Source: Candidatus Electrothrix aestuarii | Lineage (GTDB): Bacteria; Desulfobacterota; Desulfobulbia; Desulfobulbales; Desulfobulbaceae | Direction: 5' to 3' | Assembly (NCBI GenBank): GCA_032595685.2 | Contig: CP159373.1 | Coordinates: 4,379,821 to 4,443,820 of the forward strand | DNA length: 64,000 nucleotides | Part shown: positions 16,619 to 24,876 of the stretch, piece by piece | Layout: every line of letters begins with the position of its first letter | How positions within the stretch are numbered: the first letter of the stretch is position 1 | Program-made: the position numbers and the translations under genes | The notes under the pieces: model-generated | Databases searched by the model: none | The model's input: only the letters and a program-made list of their open reading frames with translations | Told to the model about the DNA's origin: nothing

Positions 16619-18358
16619 CTACGAGGCACCCTCCCCTTCTTTCAGACGCTCTTGGTCACCCGCCTGATGCAAGGTAACCTGCGTAAAAGGAATACCCCAG
16701 CCGTACTTGGTGCAGGCATCCACGCCAGCCTGCTGGAGAAAACGAGATAGGGCAAAATAATTCGTGGCCTGAGAGCTGGAAAATTTAGCAAAAATAAGCA
16801 AATTCAAGGAGGAAGCCGCAGCTTCCTTAAACTCCACGACCAGCTCAATCAGATCCTCTCCATATCCTTTTTCCTTCAGCGCTTCGATGATATGCCCATA
16901 GAGAAGACCGGGGATGGTATGGACAATGTCCGGCTGGCAATCATAATCAATGCCAAAATCGGTAAAAACAGCAAAGCTATTAATGGAGTAGTTAATCGGA
17001 TTGAGCCCGAGAAAGGTCTGGGTTGCATAGGTTTTCCTCGCTCCGCCCCGGGTATCCAGCACGACCTGCTCCGGGGTTTGCAGGGCAATAGTGCCTATGG
17101 CTCCGTCCGAGAGTTCGACCAAATCCCCGGTCTTGGTGGGAAACCAGGGCTCATCTGTGTAAAACGGTCGCGACTCCAAGCCAATCAGGCCTGAAAGAGG
17201 AAGACGTATCATTCCACCCCGGAGGTCTGGATTATGAAGCCGGGTATAGAGATTCAAGGCCATGACCCGCCAAGGCAGCCCTTCATAGACGATGCGCTCG
17301 CCTTCACGGACAGTGCTCAGGTTAAGCAGGAGTTTGGCTTGTTCCCAAAATTTGGGCAAGGTATGTTTGCTGGTCCAGGCAATACCAAAGAGAAAAAGAA
17401 AGGCCAAGCCGAGCAGGACCCAGTCCCCGGAAAGATAAAGCACCAGGACAAAAGAGGCAGCAGCGAGCAGGAAGGTGAGCAGGTAGTAAACAATGACCGA
17501 CAGACGCAGGCAAAAGGAACGATGCTCTCCCAGCCGCCCCAAGCGTGTTTTTTTATGCACAAGGCGCTGAGTCTCACGCATAACAAGAAAAACCACCAAA
17601 AAGGCGGCAAGGGCCAGGAAAAAATTGAGCCCACGGCTCTTAAAAAATTCACGAAATATTGTCCTGATGGAACTCAGTAAGGACACCTTGGTCTGTTCTT
17701 TTTCTGTGAGCTGTTGCTGCACAGCGGCCAACCTGGCCTTGAGCTCATCCTGCCGTTGTTGTCGGGCAAGTATCAGGCCTTCCAGCTCCTTCTTCATTTC
17801 CGCAGATTCTGCACGCTCCAGGTGTTGCTGAATATTTTTTATCGCATTTTCTGTCAGGTTAATGCGTTTCTGGTACACACCCAGCTGTTTGCGCAAGGCA
17901 TCCATTTCTCTGGGCCGGGCAGTCAGCTTTTTCATTTCCTCCAGGATGGGACTGAACAGCTCCCGTAATTCCTTTTGCCAGTCAATATTTTCCGTGGTTA
18001 CAGTAAACTCTGCCGGATCCACCCCGGAGACAATACTCTCGAAATCACTGTCCAAGGTCTGAATACGGGCTGATATCTCCTGAATCTCCGCCCGCAGGAC
18101 TTCCTGCTGGGCCTCGGTTTTTTCCTTTTTGAGAAGTTTTTCCTCTTCTGCCAACCTCTTCTTCAGGGCCTGTTTTGTCTGAATAATTTGTTGTAAGGTG
18201 TCATTGGATGGCACCGAAGCAGAAGGGCCGGGAGCGACTTCTGCCTCGGCCTCCGTCTGACATCCACTGAGAACCAAACAACTTGCCAGGAAGAAACAAA
18301 GAAAACATATTGTAGGAAGAACAGAAAAAAAGAAGACCTTGCCTGTTATACGGAACAT
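16619..18358 (-). CDS. MscS-like mechanosensitive channel protein with lipoprotein signal and coiled coil
   Basis: 579 residues from ATG 18358, chosen because GAGAGG precedes it and a signal peptide follows immediately. The N-terminus ends in LVLSGC, a good lipobox, so it may be a lipoprotein. Residues ~45-210 are a long charged coiled coil. Membrane segments follow around 240-330 (FFLALAAFLVVFLV, YYLLTFLLAAASFVLVLYL, WVLLGLAFLFLFG). The last third has an MscS-type beta domain (EGERIVYEGLPWRV, LVELSDGAIGTI) and a C-terminal alpha/beta part. Such proteins relieve osmotic stress or act as envelope channels. A lipid anchor together with several membrane helices is unusual, and the lipobox may be fortuitous. 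It is divergent from murL. Confidence 0.75.
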   Translation of the reverse strand: MFRITGKVFFFSVLPTICFLCFFLASCLVLSGCQTEAEAEVAPGPSASVPSNDTLQQIIQTKQALKKRLAEEEKLLKKEKTEAQQEVLRAEIQEISARIQTLDSDFESIVSGVDPAEFTVTTENIDWQKELRELFSPILEEMKKLTARPREMDALRKQLGVYQKRINLTENAIKNIQQHLERAESAEMKKELEGLILARQQRQDELKARLAAVQQQLTEKEQTKVSLLSSIRTIFREFFKSRGLNFFLALAAFLVVFLVMRETQRLVHKKTRLGRLGEHRSFCLRLSVIVYYLLTFLLAAASFVLVLYLSGDWVLLGLAFLFLFGIAWTSKHTLPKFWEQAKLLLNLSTVREGERIVYEGLPWRVMALNLYTRLHNPDLRGGMIRLPLSGLIGLESRPFYTDEPWFPTKTGDLVELSDGAIGTIALQTPEQVVLDTRGGARKTYATQTFLGLNPINYSINSFAVFTDFGIDYDCQPDIVHTIPGLLYGHIIEALKEKGYGEDLIELVVEFKEAAASSLNLLIFAKFSSSQATNYFALSRFLQQAGVDACTKYGWGIPFTQVTLHQAGDQERLKEGEGAS

Positions 18359-18550
18359 GCGAACCCTCTCAAGATATTTTAATATTATGAAAAAATTATA
18401 AAAAACTGGGCCTACTGTACAGGCAGAGGCATTTTTTTGCAAGGTAGGATGCGAATAAAAAATGCGCTTAACAGCACGGAATAAAGAGGAAACAAAAAAA
18501 GGTGGTACCTTTTACTTCAATCAGACAAGAAGCTGATTCAGCTATAGAAT

Positions 18551-19975
18551 ATGACGAGACGAGATAAAATCTTTCATGATCTCAGGAAAAAACACCCTGT
18601 TTTGAGTTATGAAAAATTCACGCTCAGTGAAGATAAGGAGAAGGTGTATATACGTTTTTATTATCACCTGGCGCCGGATATCCTCTTTCAGCATGAAATC
18701 AATCTGCTCAAAAAGGATATAGAGCAGGTGCTTTCCTTAGCAGACCCCAGACTTCAGCACGTTGCCTTTCAGCTTGGCCTGATGGAATTACTACGCTACT
18801 GGAAACTGACCTGCTCGCCCAAGATTATCCTGCGGGCAGGCGCCCTTTCCAGCGAACAGCTAGCCTGGTGGAAAAAACTCTTTTTTTACGGCTTGCAGGA
18901 ATTCTTTCATGTGAACTCCATCAGGACGGACTTTGTGGATTTCCTCCATTTTGAGGTGGAGTCATCACAGAGCTTTTCAAAAGCTGACTTCAAGACTGAC
19001 TTTCCGCTTGGAGAAAAAAGGCAGCTCATACCTATTGGTGGGGGAAAAGATTCCATTGTTACCCTGGAACTTCTCGCGCCTTTTCAGCCCCAGAATTGCT
19101 GCCTGATTGTTAATCCGCAAAGGGCCCGCCTTGAAAGCGCCAGGATTGCAGGTTACGCATCCCAGGATATTATCGAGGTCCGTCGGATTCATGATGAGCA
19201 ACTCAGCCGCTTGTCAGACCAAGGCTACCTGAACGGGCATTGCCCTTTCTCGGCCTTTCTCGCCTTTCTTTCCCTCTTTGTCTGTGCGCTCTTCGGTCTG
19301 AAATACATCGTTGTTTCCCACGAATCCAGTGCCAATGAAGGAAATATTGCCGGTTCCTCGATTAACCACCAATACTCAAAAAGCTTTTCCTTTGAGCAGG
19401 ATTTCACCGCCTATGTGCGACAACATATTACAGAGACGGTGCAATACTTCAGCATATTACGCCCCTTTAACGAGCTCCAGATCGCAAAGTATTTTTCCCG
19501 GCTCTCTCCCCGCTATTTCCTGGAATTTCGCAGCAGTAATCGTCTCAGTGGGAAAAACCGCTGGTGTGGTGAATGCGCAAAATGTCTCTTTATTCAGATC
19601 ATCCTCTCTCCTTTTCTTGATGCATCCGCTCTGCGTTCGATTTTTCCCTCTTCCCTCTTTTCCCAGCCCCAGCTGCTTCCCATCTTTCTCCAGCTGATCG
19701 GTGCTGACCCTATCAAGCCCTTTGAATGTGTAGGAACCAGAGAAGAAATTAATACCGCCCTTTCCCTTGCTCTTCTGCGGCAAAAGAAAGAAGAGGGGTC
19801 TGAGTCTCCCCTGCCCTTTCTGCTCACAACATACAGAGAACAATACAGCCACCTTATGCTGGAAAAATCAGAAATCCAAATACTCCTCAGGACCTATAAT
19901 AAGGAACACCTTGTCCCGGAGAAATTCACAGACCTCCTCCACTCATTTATGATAATTATGTCCAGCCTTGATTGA
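18551..19975 (+). CDS. murL: MurL-like UDP-MurNAc-L-Ala-L-Glu epimerase
   Basis: 474 residues. Signature blocks are the PP-loop-like GGGKDS (residues 163-168), GYLNGHCPFSAF, VVSHESSANEGN, NHQYSKSFSFEQDF, ILRPFNELQIAKYF and WCGECAKCLF. Together they match the MurL family, which converts the L-Glu of the MurNAc-dipeptide to D-Glu in bacteria that attach L-Glu first. The known partner MurD2, which adds L-Glu, is not in the window. The last 33 bp overlap the convergent rlmH gene. The family call is from motif memory, so a neighbouring unnamed epimerase family is the alternative. Confidence 0.75.
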   Translation: MTRRDKIFHDLRKKHPVLSYEKFTLSEDKEKVYIRFYYHLAPDILFQHEINLLKKDIEQVLSLADPRLQHVAFQLGLMELLRYWKLTCSPKIILRAGALSSEQLAWWKKLFFYGLQEFFHVNSIRTDFVDFLHFEVESSQSFSKADFKTDFPLGEKRQLIPIGGGKDSIVTLELLAPFQPQNCCLIVNPQRARLESARIAGYASQDIIEVRRIHDEQLSRLSDQGYLNGHCPFSAFLAFLSLFVCALFGLKYIVVSHESSANEGNIAGSSINHQYSKSFSFEQDFTAYVRQHITETVQYFSILRPFNELQIAKYFSRLSPRYFLEFRSSNRLSGKNRWCGECAKCLFIQIILSPFLDASALRSIFPSSLFSQPQLLPIFLQLIGADPIKPFECVGTREEINTALSLALLRQKKEEGSESPLPFLLTTYREQYSHLMLEKSEIQILLRTYNKEHLVPEKFTDLLHSFMIIMSSLD

Positions 19976-20410
19976 ACAGGCCCGGTAAAGCTGTTCCAGA
20001 AGGATAAAACGAGTCATTTCGTGGGTAAAGGTCAGCCGCGAAAGGGACCAGATATGATCGGCCCGCTGGCGCACCTGTGCATCCAAGCCCAGATGACCAC
20101 CAATCAAAAAGCAGACGGTCTGCACCCCCCTGTCCTCCCAGGCAGCAAGGGTGGTAGCTATCTCCTCCGAGGTCTGCTCACGACCTGTGGGGTCCAGAGC
20201 CACGGTGAGGGAGGCCGAGGCCGCTTGGGTCATGAGCTGCTCACCTTCACGTGCCATGATAACCTGATCAGCATCATTCTTACTGTATTTGCATTTCAGC
20301 ACCTTCATCTCAAGCGGGACATAGCGCCGCAGACGTCCTGCATAATCCTCAATCGCCTGATCCAGGTATCTTTCTTTGGTTTTCCCTAGAAAGGGAAGCA
20401 AAATCTTCAT
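19943..20410 (-). CDS. rlmH: 23S rRNA (pseudouridine1915-N3)-methyltransferase RlmH
   Basis: 155 residues, the usual length for RlmH. The SPOUT-type knot is visible as the ALDPTGREQTSEE segment, FLIGGHLGLD (the SAM-binding GG loop), and the closing SLSRLTFTHEMTRFILLEQLYRACSI, followed by GHNYHK, all nearly invariant in the family. The enzyme methylates pseudouridine 1915 in helix 69 of 23S rRNA. It overlaps murL tail to tail by 33 bp. Confidence 0.96.
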   Translation of the reverse strand: MKILLPFLGKTKERYLDQAIEDYAGRLRRYVPLEMKVLKCKYSKNDADQVIMAREGEQLMTQAASASLTVALDPTGREQTSEEIATTLAAWEDRGVQTVCFLIGGHLGLDAQVRQRADHIWSLSRLTFTHEMTRFILLEQLYRACSIKAGHNYHK

Positions 20411-20947
20411 TCCGGAACTCTCATTACAATTCCACCGTAAGCGGAAAGATTATTTTTGTTTTTCTCTTTCAAAACATACAATTAAGAAAATTAAAACTTT
20501 TGCACTTTATTAACAAAAGGTAGCAATACTCAATAAAAATAACACTGTGGTATAAAAAAACTACACATGTGGTACAATTTGTTATAGCATTATAGTTAAG
20601 AAGAGAAACAAGGCAAGAACACAAACCAAAAAAGGGTGAAAAGAAATGGAACATCGTGAAGCGGTCCGAATCTTGATGCTGAGTCCTTTTTAATTTCGGA
20701 TGAGCCTGAAAGAGAGGCTTCAGCAGATCAAGACGTATTGCCGCGAAGTTGCAGGATCATTTTCGTAATGGATAAGAACAGAACGCTTTAATAATCATGA
20801 GAAATATATATTTTCTCTCACGTCGCTATCTTGAGTAGCAACAAGGAAAAGTACGGCTCATTTTTCCTGAGCACATGCAGGGAGGGAAAATGAGGAACAG
20901 ACTTCACATAACAGGCTGTATGCGAAGTTGGAAGTCAACAGAGAGAT
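20411..20947. other. AT-rich intergenic region with hairpins
   Basis: No convincing gene. The first ~200 bp are strongly AT-rich. Near 20808-20830 GAGAAA and TTTCTC form an AT-rich inverted repeat. At 20857-20894 an imperfect hairpin (CTCATTTTTCC against GGGAAAATGAG, with CCTG/CAGG inside) lies 60 bp upstream of the next gene and could be a leader structure. Nothing else stands out. Confidence 0.4.
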
Positions 20948-20953
20948 GTGAAA

Positions 20954-21496
20954 ATGGATCGAAATATTTGGTTGATGATGGTTAATCAGAATGGTAATGG
21001 CCTGTACAAAAAGGGATATCTCGGCAGAGAGGTGCATGAATTTGAAATTCAGGCAGCTCTTGAGGCACAGAGAGTCTTTGCAGAGATGACCAACACAGAT
21101 AAGATTCGTATTACCTGCATGGAATATACAACTCCGCCGGAAGGCTCAACTTATCGGAGCATTACCGAACCCATTCACCGGAAAATTCAAGCCGCTCCCA
21201 GTATTATGGAGTCTACCTGGGTGAATGTTTGGCATTCCGTTGCCGAGGCCAGCTTTCTGATCACAGCAGGCACTTCAAAAGTTGTCTCTTTTCTGGAAGA
21301 ATACGGAAAGATAGGATTGGCTGCCTATCTCGCCTATTGCCGGGAATGCCGCGATTGGATGCCTGCACCGCAGATGTTTCCCGAGTTATCTTCGGAAGAG
21401 CAGGAGGCATGGCAGGAGGTTGAGGCCGTTGCCGGGCAGATTATGGCTGATGGTTTCATGAAACTTGACTACCGCCCAAGCCAGACAGAACATTAA
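20954..21496 (+). CDS. unknown soluble protein
   Basis: 180 residues. ATG 20954 is preferred over GTG 20948 because GAGAG lies 8 bases before it. I do not recognise the family. It lacks a signal peptide and membrane segments. It has several aromatic-rich helices (ESTWVNVWHSVAEASFLI, YLAYCRECRDWMP) and three cysteines, with no metal-binding spacing I can name. Codon use is ordinary for the region, and the length and ribosome site support a real gene. No neighbour hints at a function. Confidence 0.6.
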   Translation: MDRNIWLMMVNQNGNGLYKKGYLGREVHEFEIQAALEAQRVFAEMTNTDKIRITCMEYTTPPEGSTYRSITEPIHRKIQAAPSIMESTWVNVWHSVAEASFLITAGTSKVVSFLEEYGKIGLAAYLAYCRECRDWMPAPQMFPELSSEEQEAWQEVEAVAGQIMADGFMKLDYRPSQTEH

Positions 21497-21949
21497 TTCC
21501 ACAATATTCTTTTTCCCTGTTCCTCAATCTATCAGGTCTGAAGCAGGGAAAAAGATTCTCCCCTCTTGCGGTACTTCTTGAAAAGCATCCAAATCATCTT
21601 TGTTCATAACGCTTAGACCTGAAGCATCAGAAAGTTGATCACCTGCGAAAAGAAAATCCTGTACTCAGGGTGTTACCCTGAGCTTGATATATAGAACCCT
21701 TCAGGACCTCCCCCTGCCCTAACGAGGCTATATTAAAGCCAACCAGAGCTAACACCCCAAGTAAAGTTCCCGGTATTCCTCCCCCGCAGAAGAATCACTA
21801 CCCCGAAAGAATATTGCTAATATAATTTTTTTAACCTTGCTTTTACAAGTACCATTTTTTATACTACAGATATAAAGGACTAAAAGTACAAAAAAGAACA
21901 TGGTAAACATGTTACTCAGACTGGCTGTTATCAATGGAGGGACCCGGTA
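21497..21949. other. intergenic region with inverted repeats and a promoter
   Basis: No gene seen. TTTTTCCCTG (from 21509) and CAGGGAAAAA (to about 21553) form a wide inverted repeat just after the preceding gene. CTCAGGGT-GTT-ACCCTGAG makes a tight hairpin at 21664-21682. AACATG/CATGTT flank five bases near 21897-21912, close to the expected 5' end of the next transcript. Confidence 0.4.
21837..21865 (+). promoter_or_regulatory. sigma70-type promoter for the small gene at 21950
   Basis: TTGCTT (21837-21842) and TATACT (21860-21865) are separated by 17 bp, in an AT-rich context. The predicted start lies about 75-80 bases before the ATG. Confidence 0.45.
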
Positions 21950-22147
21950 ATGACTGCAAACAAACAAAAAATATACGCCTTCGAAAGAGCTATTGAATTA
22001 ATAGAGATATCAGCAAATAACAATCCACTTTTGGCGTCCGACGAGACCTATCAAGCTCTTTATAATGCATATGAAAAACTCACCGAGATCTTTATGACCT
22101 CTGATGAGAGAAGAACAAATACCTTTTTAGCTCTGCAACTCGGATAA
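21950..22147 (+). CDS. small unknown protein, 65 residues
   Basis: A short ORF with strong support: GGAGGG seven bases before the ATG, a plausible promoter upstream and an intrinsic terminator 55 bp after the stop. The protein is helical and mildly acidic (FERAIELIEISANNNPLL ... YQALYNAYEKLTEIF), without membrane segments or cysteines. The layout is that of a single-gene transcription unit. I cannot assign a family. A small regulator or adaptor would fit, but that is a guess. Confidence 0.65.
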   Translation: MTANKQKIYAFERAIELIEISANNNPLLASDETYQALYNAYEKLTEIFMTSDERRTNTFLALQLG

Positions 22148-22201
22148 AGCCGAACTCTGCGCTCCCCCCTTGCTCATCATATCATTTTAGCTTAGCATAT
22201 C

Positions 22202-22238
22202 AACGGGCTGGTTTTCATACCTCGCCCGTTTTTTTTTG
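22202..22238 (+). terminator. intrinsic terminator
   Basis: AACGGGC (22202-22208) pairs with GCCCGTT (22224-22230) around a 15-base loop and runs into nine T residues. It ends the 65-residue gene. Confidence 0.8.
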
Positions 22239-22578
22239 CCTTCTCGTTGGGGTGGTGATTTTCCCCCTCCCATTCTACCGCTGCCTCCATGCTTCCTCAA
22301 TGCTTCCTCCATGCCGTATAACATGGCCCTGACAATCTGCGCAGGCAGTTGACATGTCCTTGTTCCTCACGATGCCATGTTATATACTTCTTTTAATACC
22401 CATCGGTATCAACACAAGATTGTCCCTGCTGTGCAAGATCATTTTCGCCAATAATTGATTGCTCTCTGGAAGCAAGGTAAATTGCACGGCTCGTTGATAT
22501 GATGTCTCCAAGGTGGATCTTCTCGCAAGAGACCAGCCACATCGACTCCACTGCCCAAACTAAAAAAAGGAAAGTACT
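22239..22578. other. intergenic region before the GH13 gene
   Basis: No gene seen. GTATAACATGGC (22316-22327) is repeated in inverted form as GCCATGTTATATAC (22374-22387) with a 46-bp spacer. ATGCTTCCTC is directly repeated just before it. The ribosome site AAAGGAAA of the next gene closes the region. Confidence 0.4.
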
Positions 22579-24732
22579 ATGGAAATAATAAAAATAACAA
22601 TGCAGCAGCTCATTCTGCTTCTGCTCTTCTTCTCCTTGTCCTTCGCTGATGTCTGGATGGGCAACTTGAAACTCTATGATGCAGAGGTCTGGCCGGAAGG
22701 CCGTGCTGGTAACTACGGCACCGTAAAATACTTTCTGGATGAGGATAAGGGAGAGCAAGTCAACCTGAAGGTCTCTGTCGAGGTATACAGTGAAGGGGCA
22801 CCACCGGATAGGGTGGAGGTGGAAGCATACACCAATCTCAACCGCCGTGATTTTACAAAAATCTTTGAGTCAATCAATGAGGCGAACCAACCGGATAGCT
22901 ACTGGGTTACCAAACCTATGCAGCTGGCGAAAAAAAGCGGCAATAATTATGTATACCGCACAGAATTTGCTGTGAATAAGACCGGTGTATACCGCCTGAC
23001 CACCCGCTTTCGCATCAATCATGGCCCCTGGCAATGGAGCAGACAGTTTGATGGTCAACGCGATGCAGCGATAGTGGTCTCTCCTCGTAAAGTCCTGGGT
23101 CTGACCCTGTACGAGGTCAATCCCCTGGTGATTGAGGCCTTTCCCGGTAATATACAACAGAACCGCAGCACCTTTGAAGATTTCACGGACCATGAGAATG
23201 ACACCTTTGACCCCTTCAACCTGAGCAAGTTGCGCAAAGGTATGGGCTTCAATACCCTATGGATCATGCCCATCATGCCAGTGACCAAGGAGCGCTATAA
23301 CCCGGAGCTGAACAGATGGGTGCGGAATGAGTCACCGGGGAGCCCCTATGCCACACGCAATTATTATGCAATCAACGGTAATCTGGTTTCCTCAGGCGAT
23401 GAACTGGAAGCAAAAAGAGAGTTTCAGTATCTGGTCCAGCAAGCCGATGAGCTTGACCTGAACATCTTCATTGATATGGCCTTTAATCATTCTGGTCGCG
23501 ATGTCTGTTTTGGTCGGGGTGGTGTGGAGCTGGGATTCAGCAGGAGTGCAAGTGCGCTCATTAGGTATGAACGACCGGCCTGGGCCACAAGCAAACGCAA
23601 TTACCGGGAACATGCATCCTCCATGAGTGATCTGGCTCTTTTTGCCCCGGCGGAGCGGCTGGGAGAGCATAGATGGTATGATGCTGGCTTTGACTGGTAT
23701 TTCGGTGATTACTCTGCGCTCGGCCCGAAATCCTATATAGGCGATGTGTCTCGGGGAGGAGCGCAGGATGAGCGCGACCTGATGTACACAGATTTGAACC
23801 CGGCAGGCGGTTATGACAGCGAGGTTGTCAATGTCTGGAACTATTTCGCCTACGTTCTGCCTTACTGGCTCAAGTGGACCAATAACGGCCTGGATGGCAT
23901 CCGTGCCGATTTTGCCCAAGGGCTGCCTTCTCAGGCATGGGAGTACATCATCAACAAAACTCGGCAGGTAAAATGGGACTTTGTCTTCTTTGCCGAGGTG
24001 CTTGATCCTGATCAGGTCCTGTACCGAACCAACCGCCTCTTTGATGTCATCACCACGGTGGATCATTATCTATACCGCAGCGACACCACAAGCATGTCTG
24101 TCCTGGCAGCGAGCCTGGAAAAAGAAGCAGGCATGTTCGGTTATAATGCTGCCGTGCTCCACAACGGCACCAGTCATGATGAGCAGGGCAACGGCAACCC
24201 CTGGTTGATGGCTGCTCGCTATGCTGTGACCACAGCCAGTTATGGCGTGCCGATGGTGTTCATGAGCCAACCTCTGGGCATCCCATACAAGATTGATTTC
24301 CAGTCCAGCTGGCAGAACATCAAAGAGTGGTGGGACAAAGAAAACCCAAAGTTGGTAGCCTTCTACAAACGGCTCAATGAAGTTCGTGCCGCTCATCCGG
24401 CTCTGCGCAGCACAAAACGTATATTCCTGCGTAAAAAGAACGGAACAGGCTTTAATGATGATATATTTTCCGTGGCCCGCTGGGACGAGAATGAGGTTAT
24501 CCTCGTGTTCATCAACCTGCGTAATCATATGGTGAACGCGGAGACCTTTGTGGTTCCACCCAACCTGCCTTTGCATGGACAGTATCAGGCCGTTAATCTG
24601 GTGGCTGATGATCCGGATGCCCCGCTCTGGCCCCAGCCACAATCAGCTGATGCCCTGCGCGAGAACGGTATCTTTGTTCAGTTCCGTTATCCCAACGAGG
24701 TGCAGTATCTGGCCTTGCGTAAGGTGGATTGA
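22579..24732 (+). CDS. secreted GH13 alpha-amylase-family protein
   Basis: 717 residues. An N-terminal signal peptide (LILLLLFFSLSFA) precedes a ~150-residue beta-rich domain, then a GH13 barrel. The four conserved regions are present: DMAFNHSG (region I), GLDGIRADFAQG (II, nucleophile Asp), VFFAEVLDPD (III, acid/base Glu) and GTSHDE (IV, stabilising Asp). A C-terminal beta domain follows. All three catalytic acids are in place, so it should act on alpha-glucans, probably in the periplasm or outside. The exact specificity cannot be read. AAAGGAAA lies just upstream of ATG 22579. The gene stands alone. Confidence 0.88.
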   Translation: MEIIKITMQQLILLLLFFSLSFADVWMGNLKLYDAEVWPEGRAGNYGTVKYFLDEDKGEQVNLKVSVEVYSEGAPPDRVEVEAYTNLNRRDFTKIFESINEANQPDSYWVTKPMQLAKKSGNNYVYRTEFAVNKTGVYRLTTRFRINHGPWQWSRQFDGQRDAAIVVSPRKVLGLTLYEVNPLVIEAFPGNIQQNRSTFEDFTDHENDTFDPFNLSKLRKGMGFNTLWIMPIMPVTKERYNPELNRWVRNESPGSPYATRNYYAINGNLVSSGDELEAKREFQYLVQQADELDLNIFIDMAFNHSGRDVCFGRGGVELGFSRSASALIRYERPAWATSKRNYREHASSMSDLALFAPAERLGEHRWYDAGFDWYFGDYSALGPKSYIGDVSRGGAQDERDLMYTDLNPAGGYDSEVVNVWNYFAYVLPYWLKWTNNGLDGIRADFAQGLPSQAWEYIINKTRQVKWDFVFFAEVLDPDQVLYRTNRLFDVITTVDHYLYRSDTTSMSVLAASLEKEAGMFGYNAAVLHNGTSHDEQGNGNPWLMAARYAVTTASYGVPMVFMSQPLGIPYKIDFQSSWQNIKEWWDKENPKLVAFYKRLNEVRAAHPALRSTKRIFLRKKNGTGFNDDIFSVARWDENEVILVFINLRNHMVNAETFVVPPNLPLHGQYQAVNLVADDPDAPLWPQPQSADALRENGIFVQFRYPNEVQYLALRKVD

Positions 24733-24876
24733 GCGGCCAACGGGCGGGGGTCGGATATTCTCTCCCCTGCCCCCCTTTCAGTTGACATCCCTGCGCCTTG
24801 CTTTTAAGCTGGCCAGCGTACCCCGCCCTGATCGGGAAGCCGAATAACCCCAGCCAGCAAGAGAGCAACAGAGCCC

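Noticed and set aside
20469-20654. 61-codon minus-strand frame in the AT-rich gap
   Set aside because: Composition-driven, hydrophobic translation with no ribosome site.
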